A stretch of DNA of 47,367 nucleotides, from positions 1 to 47,367 of the forward strand of contig CAMJLB010000005.1 in assembly GCA_946406555.1 (NCBI GenBank), in the 5' to 3' direction. The notes under the pieces were generated by a model, which saw only the letters and a list, made by a program, of their open reading frames with translations, made no database searches and had not been told where the DNA came from. Of this stretch, positions 41,342 through 47,367 are shown one piece after another. Made by a program: the position numbers and the translations under genes. Every line of letters starts with the position of its first letter. Position 1 is the stretch's first letter. This DNA is from an uncultured Prevotellaceae bacterium. Its GTDB lineage: Bacteria; Bacteroidota; Bacteroidia; Bacteroidales; Bacteroidaceae.

Positions 41342-42199
41342 ATGACAACATCGAATCCATCCCTTTCTTCACCCATCGGCGTGTTCGACAGCGGCTATGG
41401 CGGTCTGACCATCCTGCACGGCATCCGCCAGTTGCTGCCCGAGTACGACTACCTCTATCTGGGCGACAATGCCCGTGCGCCTTATGGCCCTCGCTCGTTC
41501 GACGTGGTCTACGAGTTCACCCGTCAGGCCGTGCGTTACCTGTTCGACCAGGGATGCCCGCTGGTCATCCTGGGCTGCAACACTGCCTCGGCCAAGGCCT
41601 TGCGCACCATTCAGCAGCACGACCTGCCGCAGTGGGATGCCTCGCGGCGTGTGCTGGGCATCATCAGGCCTACCGCCGAGGTCATAGGCACCCTTACCCA
41701 GACGCGCCACGTGGGCGTGCTGGCCACCGAGGGCACCATCAAGAGCCAGAGCTACAATCTCGAGATACAGAAGCTATGGCCCGACATCGTCGTCTCGGGC
41801 GTGGCCTGCCCCTTCTGGGTGCCCCTCGTGGAATACCATGAAGCCGACTCGCCCGGTGCCGACTATTTCGTGAAGAAACGCATCGACCAGCTCATGCGCC
41901 AAGACAGTGCCATCGATGCCGTCATCCTGGGCTGCACCCACTATCCGCTGCTCATGTCCAAGATTGTGAAATATATGCCACGGGGCGTGCAGATCGTCAC
42001 GCAGGGCGAGTACGTGGGCGGTTCGCTGCAAGACTATCTGCAGCGGCACCCCGACATGGAACAGCGGCTCAGCCGGGGAGCGACGGCCCGCTATCTCACC
42101 ACCGAGAACCCCGACACCTTCAGAGAGCAGGCCCAATTGTTCTTGCACGAGCAGGTCTGCGTAGAGAGCGTCACCCTCGGCAACACCCTAACTGTCTGA
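41342..42199 (+). CDS. murI: Glutamate racemase
   Basis: This 285-residue cofactor-independent racemase provides D-glutamate for peptidoglycan. Both catalytic cysteines are in clear motifs: VILGCNTASAKAL and VILGCTHYPLLMSK. FDSGYGGLTI and LGDNARAPYGPRS are also standard. The ATG at 41342 (MTTSNPSLSSPIGVF) is more typical than the track start at 41318, which adds MPFLQILI from an AT-rich leader. It follows the skp genes by about 110 nt. The third dispersed palindrome lies downstream. Confidence 0.95.
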   Translation: MTTSNPSLSSPIGVFDSGYGGLTILHGIRQLLPEYDYLYLGDNARAPYGPRSFDVVYEFTRQAVRYLFDQGCPLVILGCNTASAKALRTIQQHDLPQWDASRRVLGIIRPTAEVIGTLTQTRHVGVLATEGTIKSQSYNLEIQKLWPDIVVSGVACPFWVPLVEYHEADSPGADYFVKKRIDQLMRQDSAIDAVILGCTHYPLLMSKIVKYMPRGVQIVTQGEYVGGSLQDYLQRHPDMEQRLSRGATARYLTTENPDTFREQAQLFLHEQVCVESVTLGNTLTV

Positions 42200-42293
42200 C
42201 GCCATTCTCCTTTCCGCTTTGCAGTCTTGCAAAAACCATGTAAAACCAGAAAAGCAAAGAAAAACCTTCTAATTATACTAAACGTCGCAATAA

Positions 42294-42324
42294 TTTTCGT
42301 TAGTTGAGCGGCCTGTCAGGCCGC
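42294..42324 (+). repeat. Dispersed 31-nt palindromic element, copy 3
   Basis: TTTTCGTTAGTTGA followed by GCGGCC-TGTCA-GGCCGC, 95 nt after the murI stop and upstream of the rimP promoter, in the same orientation as the other two copies. Confidence 0.85.
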
Positions 42325-42360
42325 AGAAAATAGGCTTAATTATATTTTCTTTGCAAAATA

Positions 42361-42392
42361 TTTGCAGGAATGGCAAAAAATGTTTACCTTTG
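42361..42392 (+). promoter_or_regulatory. rimP-nusA-infB promoter
   Basis: TTTG at 42361-42364, a 20-bp spacer and TACCTTTG at 42385-42392 match the Bacteroidetes promoter exactly. Confidence 0.85.
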
Positions 42393-42408
42393 CACCGTTC
42401 AGTGGAAT

Positions 42409-42431
42409 GAGGGGCTTGACAAGAGCCCCTC
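42409..42431 (+). promoter_or_regulatory. Leader hairpin upstream of rimP
   Basis: GAGGGGCT-TGACAAG-AGCCCCTC is a perfect 8-bp stem in the 5' leader, followed by ATTTCTGTTT. It resembles a weak terminator or attenuator and could let NusA or a ribosome factor control the operon; the role is inferred. Confidence 0.6.
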
Positions 42432-42454
42432 ATTTCTGTTTAAATCACAGTTGA

Positions 42455-42919
42455 ATGATTACAAAAGAGACATTAAAATCACTGGTGGAAGAGTGGCTCA
42501 AGCAGGGCGACTACTTCCTTGTAGACATTGAGATGGATGGCGACCGCATCGTCATCGAGATAGACCAGGCCGATGGCGTGTGGATAGAAGACTGCGCCTC
42601 GCTGAGCCGCTACCTGCAGGAGCAGCTGGGCGACGAGCTTGGCGACTATGAGCTTGAGGTGGGGTCGGCAGGCATCGGCCAGCCTTTCAAGGTGGAGCAG
42701 CAGTACCAGAACCACATTGGCGACGAGGTGGAAGTGCTGCAGGCCGATGGCAAGAAGCTCACCGGCGTGCTCAAGACCGTGGAAGGCCGCCAGTTTGTGG
42801 TTGCCACGAAAGAGAAGCAGGTGCCCGAGGGCAAGAAGCGCCCCGTGCTGGTAGACGTAGACCGTCAGTTCTCCATGGACGAGGTGAAGAGCACCAAATA
42901 CCTGCTGAACTTCAAGTAA
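42455..42919 (+). CDS. rimP: Ribosome maturation factor RimP
   Basis: This 154-residue protein aids late 30S subunit assembly. The N-terminal domain has FLVDIEMDGDRIVIEIDQAD and CASLSRYLQEQLG. The central LEVGSAGIGQPFKV is the family motif (in E. coli near EVSSPGxxRPL), and an Sm-like C-terminal domain follows. The GSAGIGQP variant differs from the usual SSPGxxRP, as I recall for Bacteroidetes. It is the first gene of the rimP-nusA-infB operon. Confidence 0.93.
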   Translation: MITKETLKSLVEEWLKQGDYFLVDIEMDGDRIVIEIDQADGVWIEDCASLSRYLQEQLGDELGDYELEVGSAGIGQPFKVEQQYQNHIGDEVEVLQADGKKLTGVLKTVEGRQFVVATKEKQVPEGKKRPVLVDVDRQFSMDEVKSTKYLLNFK

Positions 42920-42958
42920 TTGCAAAATCGAAAACAGAAAAAATACTAAATAAAGATA

Positions 42959-44221
42959 ATGGCAACAAAGAAAGACGCGAAAGGCCCCTCGATGTTCGAG
43001 ACCTTTCAGGAGTTTAAGGAGACCAAGAACATTGACCGCACCACCCTCGTGAGCGTGCTCGAAGAGAGCTTCCGCAACGTGCTGGCCAAGCTGTTCGGCA
43101 GCGACGAGAACTTCGACGTGATTGTGAACCCCGACAAGGGCGACTTCGAGATTCACCGCAACCGCATCGTGGTGGCCGATGGCGACGTGAAGGACGAAAA
43201 CAAGGAGATAGAACTGAAGGAGGCACAGAAGATAGAGCCCGACTATGAGGTGGGCGAGGAAGTGAGCGAGCCGGTAGACTTCACCAAGTTCGGCCGTCGC
43301 GCTATACTGAACCTGCGCCAGACCCTGGCTTCGAAGATCCTTGAGCTCGACCACGATGCCCTCTACCAGAAGTACAAGGACAAGGTAGGCACCATCGTCT
43401 CGGCCGAGGTCTACCAGATGTGGAAGCGCGAGGTGCTCCTCATGGATGATGAGGGCAACGAGCTGCATCTGCCCAAGAACGAGCAGATTCCCGCCGACAC
43501 CTACCGCAAGGGCGAGACCGTGCGCGCCTTGGTGAAGGAGGTGCAGAACGAGAACAACAACCCCCGCATCATTCTTTCCCGCACCAATCCCGACTTCCTG
43601 AAGCGGCTGCTCGAGGCCGAGGTGCCCGAGATTGGCGACGGACTGATTGCCATTCGCCGTGTGGCCCGCATGCCGGGCGAACGTGCCAAGGTGGCCGTGG
43701 AGAGCTTCGACGACCGCATCGACCCCGTGGGAGCCTGCGTGGGCGTGAAAGGTTCGCGTGTGCATGGCATCGTGCGCGAGCTGCAGAACGAGAACATCGA
43801 CGTGATCAATTATTCTAGCAATGTGCAGCTCTTCATTCAGCGCGCACTCTCGCCGGCCAAGGTCACCAGCATCACCCTCGATCCCGATAACCATAAGGCC
43901 GAAGTCTATCTGCAGCCCGAAGAGGTGAGCCTCGCCATCGGCAAGGGTGGCATGAACATCAAGCTGGCCTCGATGCTCACCGAGTTTACCATCGATGTGT
44001 TCCGTGTGGTGCCGGAAGGCGGCGACAACGACGAGGACATCTACCTCGACGAGTTCAGCGACGAAATCGACCAGTGGGTCATCGATGCCATCAAGGCCAT
44101 CGGCCTCGACACGGCAAAGGCCGTAATCAATGCACCCCGCGATATGCTTATAGAAAAGGCCGACCTCGAGGAAGAGACCGTAGACCATCTGCTCGAGGTG
44201 CTGAAGGCAGAATTCGAATAG
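42959..44221 (+). CDS. nusA: Transcription elongation factor NusA
   Basis: This 420-residue RNA polymerase-binding protein acts in pausing, termination and antitermination. It has an N-terminal RNAP-binding domain, an S1 domain (about residues 140-205, VGTIVSAEVYQMWKREVLL), and two KH domains including MPGERAKVAVESFDDRIDPV and EEVSLAIGKGGMNIKLASML. A short acidic C-terminus follows, without the long AR repeats of E. coli NusA. Its stop is followed at once by an AT-rich repeat region leading to infB. Confidence 0.97.
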   Translation: MATKKDAKGPSMFETFQEFKETKNIDRTTLVSVLEESFRNVLAKLFGSDENFDVIVNPDKGDFEIHRNRIVVADGDVKDENKEIELKEAQKIEPDYEVGEEVSEPVDFTKFGRRAILNLRQTLASKILELDHDALYQKYKDKVGTIVSAEVYQMWKREVLLMDDEGNELHLPKNEQIPADTYRKGETVRALVKEVQNENNNPRIILSRTNPDFLKRLLEAEVPEIGDGLIAIRRVARMPGERAKVAVESFDDRIDPVGACVGVKGSRVHGIVRELQNENIDVINYSSNVQLFIQRALSPAKVTSITLDPDNHKAEVYLQPEEVSLAIGKGGMNIKLASMLTEFTIDVFRVVPEGGDNDEDIYLDEFSDEIDQWVIDAIKAIGLDTAKAVINAPRDMLIEKADLEEETVDHLLEVLKAEFE

Positions 44222-44335
44222 ATTGAAGATTGAAGGTTGAACATTAGACATTAGCTTCATGCTGATGAGTTTCAGTCTTCACATCGGATAGATCGCTCAA
44301 TAATAATTTCAATTTTCAATTTTCAATTTGAAAGA
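44222..44335 (+). repeat. Repeat-filled nusA-infB gap
   Basis: The gap begins with GATTGAAGATTGAAGGTTGAA and ends with TTTCAATTTTCAATTTTCAATTT, which are approximate reverse complements of each other. The middle carries CATTAGACATTAG and no open gene. It resembles an empty version of the inverted-repeat-bounded cassette downstream of ddl. Confidence 0.65.
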
Positions 44336-47300
44336 ATGGGAATAAGACTAAACAAAGTATTAACGGAACTGAACATAGGACTTCAAACGGCAGTTGATTT
44401 CCTAAAAAACAAGAAGAGTCTGGGTCAGATTCGCGAGGACGTGACGCCGAACACCAAAATCAGTGACCAACAGTATGAGGCACTGGTGGGCGAGTTCAAT
44501 GGCGACAAGGCGGTGAAGACGCAGGCTGCCTCCCTCTTCCCTAAGAAAGAGAAGAAGAAGGTGGAGATGGCCAAGACCAAGACCGAGGAGAAGATGGCAC
44601 AGCGGCAACAGTTTAAGCCGCTGGGCAAGATAGACCTGGACAGCCTGGGCAAGCCCAAGCCTGTGCAGCAAGCAGAACCCTCGGAGCGTAAGCAACCCAC
44701 GGCTGCTGCCCCCAAGGACAGTAAGCCGCAAACCGAGCCGAAGGCTGCTGCCGAGAGCCAGGCAAAGAAAAATGAGAAGATCCCTGCAGAGAGCGCAAAG
44801 ACCGAGGTACCCTCTGTCGACGACAATGCTGTAGAAGTAGCCCCAGTCGCACCCCAGCCAGCTGCCAAACCTGCAGAAGAACATAAGCCTGCAGAAGAGC
44901 CGAAGGACGCTGAAAAGCAGAAGCCTGCAACCGATGAAACCGCCGGTCAGAAGCAGCAAAAAGCCGCCGAGGTGCAGAAGCCTGCACCTGAAGATGGCGA
45001 TGATGACGACGATGAAACCGACGAAAATGGCAATGAGCAGCCGGCTGCTGCCACATCGGGCCCCGAGATATACACGCTGAAAAGCGAGGCCCGGCTGGCA
45101 CCGAAGGTGAACGTGCTGGGCAAGATAGACCTTTCGACCATTAACCAGAGCACGAGGCCCAAGAAAAAGTCGAAGGAGGAGAAACGCAAGCAGCGTGAAG
45201 AGAAGGCTGCCCAGCAGCGCGGGCAGCAGGGCGGTGGCCAGCAGAGTGGCGAGAAGCGTAAGCGTGAGCGCATACGTGGCGGAAAGGTCGACATCGAGGC
45301 CGCTGCCAAGCAGCAGACCCAACAGCTGGGCGGCGGTCAGCAGGGCGGCGGAAAGAAGAAGAACAAGGGTGGAAACCAGAACTTCACCGATGCCGCTCCC
45401 GGACAGCGCCGGGGGGCCGAAGGCCAGCAGCAGGGCGGCAAGAACAAGAAGAACAAGCAGAAGCAGCCCGTGAAGCCTGTGGAGGTCAACGAGGAGGACG
45501 TGGCACGCCAGGTAAAGGAGACGCTGGCTCGCCTCACATCGAAGACCAACCTGAACAAGAAGGGAGCCAAGTACCGCAAGGAGAAGCGCGATGCCGTGGC
45601 CGAGCGCCTCTCTGAGGAGATGGCTGCCGAGGCAGCACAGAGCAAGGTGCTGAAGCTCACCGAGTTCGTCACCGTGAGCGAGCTGGCCACGATGATGAAC
45701 GTGCCCGTGGTGAAGGTCATCAGTACCTGTATGGCCATTGGCATCATGGCATCGATCAACCAGCGCCTCGAGGCCGAGACAATCAATATCGTGGCCGAGG
45801 AGTTCGGCTATACCACCGAGTATGTGTCGGCCGAGGTGCAGAACGCCATACAGGAAGAGGCCGACGACGAGAACGACCTGCTGCCACGTGCACCCATCGT
45901 GACCGTGATGGGCCATGTGGACCACGGTAAGACGTCGCTGCTCGACTACATACGCAAGACCAACGTGATTGCAGGCGAGGCCGGCGGCATCACCCAGCAC
46001 ATCGGTGCCTACAACGTGACGCTGCCCGACGGCCGGCAGATCACCTTCCTCGACACGCCCGGTCACGAGGCATTTACTGCCATGCGTGCCCGTGGTGCCC
46101 AGGTCACCGATATAGCCATCATCATCGTGGCTGCCGACGACTCGGTGATGCCCACCACCAAGGAGGCCATCGCCCATGCACAGGCTGCCAACGTGCCCAT
46201 GGTGTTTGCCATCAACAAGATTGACAAGCCCGGCGCCAACCCCGACAAGATTCGCGAAGACCTGGCCAACATGAACCTGCTCGTCGAGGAGTGGGGCGGC
46301 AAGTACCAGTGTCAGGAAATATCGGCCAAGAAGGGCGTCGGCGTAGAGGAGCTGCTCGAAAAAGTGCTGCTCGAGGCCGAGATGCTCGACCTGAAGGCCA
46401 ATCCCAACCGCAAGGCTACCGGCTCCATCATCGAGTCGAGTCTTGACAAGGGTAGGGGATATGTCTCTACCGTGCTCGTGTCGAACGGCACGCTGAAGGT
46501 GGGCGACGTGGTCATTGCAGGCACCTCGCATGGCAAGATCAAGGCTATGTTCAACGAGCGCAACGAGCGCATACAGGAGGCACGGCCTGCACAGCCCGCC
46601 ATCATCCTGGGGCTCGACGGAGCACCCACTGCCGGTGATGCCTTCCATGTGATGGATACCGAGCAGGAGGCTCGCGAGATAGCCAACAAGCGACTGCAGC
46701 TGGCACGCGAGCAGGGACTGCGCACGCAGACCCGACTGACGCTCTCCGACATCTCGCACCGCATCGCACTGGGCGAGTTCAAGGAACTCAACCTCATTGT
46801 CAAGGGCGATACCGACGGTTCCATCGAGGCTCTTTCAGACTCGTTCATCAAGCTCTCTACGGAGAAGATCAAGGTCAACGTCATTCACAAGGCCGTGGGC
46901 CAGATCTCGGAGAACGACGTCACGCTGGCCGGTGCCTCCGATGCCATCATCATCGGCTTCCAGGTGCGCCCCTCGTCGGCTGCACGCAAGCTGGCCGAAA
47001 ACGAGGGCGTGGAGATCAACACCTATTCTATTATCTACGATGCCATCGAAGACGTGCGCTCTACCATGGAGGGCATGCTCGACAAGATCATCAAGGAAGA
47101 GGTGACGGCACAGATAGAGGTGCGCGAGGTCTACAAGATTTCGAAGGTGGGCACCGTGGCCGGTGCCATGGTCGTAGAGGGCAAGGTGCACCGCAGCGAC
47201 AAGGCGCGCCTGGTGCGCGACGGCATCGTCGTCTTCACCGGTGCCATCAATGCCCTGAAGCGCTACAAGGACGATGTGAAGGAGGTGCCCACCAACTTCG

Positions 47301-47367
47301 AGTGCGGCATCTCGCTCGTCAACTTCAACGACATTCAGCAGGGCGACATCATCGAGACCTTCCAGGA
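44336..47367 (+). CDS. infB: Translation initiation factor IF-2 (3' end outside window)
   Basis: IF-2 is the GTPase that brings initiator tRNA to the 30S subunit and promotes subunit joining. The start is [21 protein letters not shown] long, low-complexity Lys/Ala/Pro/Glu/Gln region follows up to about residue 440. The conserved core then includes G1 [12 protein letters not shown] (Gly526), G3 DTPGHEAF and G4 NKIDKP. About 1010 codons are in the window and the reading frame is open at the edge, so little is missing. It is not in the ORF track because it lacks a stop. The large minus-strand ORF over it (44402-46759) is a shadow. Confidence 0.97.
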   Translation, partial: MGIRLNKVLTELNIGLQTAVDFLKNKKSLGQIREDVTPNTKISDQQYEALVGEFNGDKAVKTQAASLFPKKEKKKVEMAKTKTEEKMAQRQQFKPLGKIDLDSLGKPKPVQQAEPSERKQPTAAAPKDSKPQTEPKAAAESQAKKNEKIPAESAKTEVPSVDDNAVEVAPVAPQPAAKPAEEHKPAEEPKDAEKQKPATDETAGQKQQKAAEVQKPAPEDGDDDDDETDENGNEQPAAATSGPEIYTLKSEARLAPKVNVLGKIDLSTINQSTRPKKKSKEEKRKQREEKAAQQRGQQGGGQQSGEKRKRERIRGGKVDIEAAAKQQTQQLGGGQQGGGKKKNKGGNQNFTDAAPGQRRGAEGQQQGGKNKKNKQKQPVKPVEVNEEDVARQVKETLARLTSKTNLNKKGAKYRKEKRDAVAERLSEEMAAEAAQSKVLKLTEFVTVSELATMMNVPVVKVISTCMAIGIMASINQRLEAETINIVAEEFGYTTEYVSAEVQNAIQEEADDENDLLPRAPIVTVMGHVDHGKTSLLDYIRKTNVIAGEAGGITQHIGAYNVTLPDGRQITFLDTPGHEAFTAMRARGAQVTDIAIIIVAADDSVMPTTKEAIAHAQAANVPMVFAINKIDKPGANPDKIREDLANMNLLVEEWGGKYQCQEISAKKGVGVEELLEKVLLEAEMLDLKANPNRKATGSIIESSLDKGRGYVSTVLVSNGTLKVGDVVIAGTSHGKIKAMFNERNERIQEARPAQPAIILGLDGAPTAGDAFHVMDTEQEAREIANKRLQLAREQGLRTQTRLTLSDISHRIALGEFKELNLIVKGDTDGSIEALSDSFIKLSTEKIKVNVIHKAVGQISENDVTLAGASDAIIIGFQVRPSSAARKLAENEGVEINTYSIIYDAIEDVRSTMEGMLDKIIKEEVTAQIEVREVYKISKVGTVAGAMVVEGKVHRSDKARLVRDGIVVFTGAINALKRYKDDVKEVPTNFECGISLVNFNDIQQGDIIETFQ

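Noticed and set aside
44402-46759. 785-residue minus-strand ORF
   Set aside because: It is the shadow of infB, and its Leu-rich composition reflects the reverse reading of the Lys/Ala/Gln-rich IF-2 N-terminus.

Overview
The window looks like chromosomal backbone of a Bacteroidales member, most likely Prevotella/Segatella-like. The evidence is the Bacteroidetes-type promoters (TTTG about 20 bp upstream of TAnnTTTG), the lack of strong Shine-Dalgarno sites, and families typical of the phylum: NigD-like, LruC-domain, DUF6242, DUF6089, DUF2851, hybrid two-component sensors and stand-alone PASTA proteins. Genes are GC-rich and several gaps are AT-rich. Species cannot be fixed from this sequence alone.

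Layout. 1-6.1 kb: efp (minus, cut by the window edge) diverges from rpmH. A translationally coupled PASTA protein, RluD-type pseudouridine synthase and ddl follow, then a small four-helix-bundle (S23) cassette bounded by inverted repeats, an acyltransferase and a NigD-like lipoprotein. 6.1-10.9 kb: recO (minus), tRNA-Glu(UUC), rpsT, a TrmH/SpoU-type RNA methyltransferase and pnp. 11.2-20 kb: a surface or secretion block with a multidomain GH128/Asl1-like glycoside hydrolase converging on one LruC lipoprotein, which diverges from a second, related lipoprotein. 20-20.8 kb: an AT-rich gap rich in palindromes. 20.8-24 kb: a TPR hybrid histidine kinase with a small HTH protein. 24-30.1 kb: coaD, ybeY, a PfkB kinase, an FprA-type flavoprotein, DUF2851, a thioesterase and dprA. 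30.2-33.8 kb: a propeller-type hybrid sensor that ends after its receiver domain with no AraC output. 33.9-42.2 kb: DUF6242, DUF6089, uppS, bamA, three tandem skp/ompH genes and murI, an envelope-biogenesis operon. 42.4 kb to the end: rimP, nusA and infB (cut by the edge), led by a canonical promoter and a leader hairpin.

Most genes are housekeeping. The less ordinary content is in the intergenic DNA: (1) an S23 four-helix-bundle gene whose start codon lies inside a 31-bp imperfect terminal inverted repeat, plus two gene-less gaps carrying similar A/T-rich repeats; (2) a 31-nt element, TTTTCGTnnnTTGnGCGGCCTGYCAGGCCGC, in three same-orientation copies, each downstream of a different gene; (3) a 29-bp perfect inverted repeat of CACGAAGA-type repeats between convergent genes; (4) a GGAATCCC-type minisatellite between two skp genes; (5) a palindrome cluster at 20.26-20.34 kb. 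I see no CRISPR array, transposase, phage or recognisable defence system.
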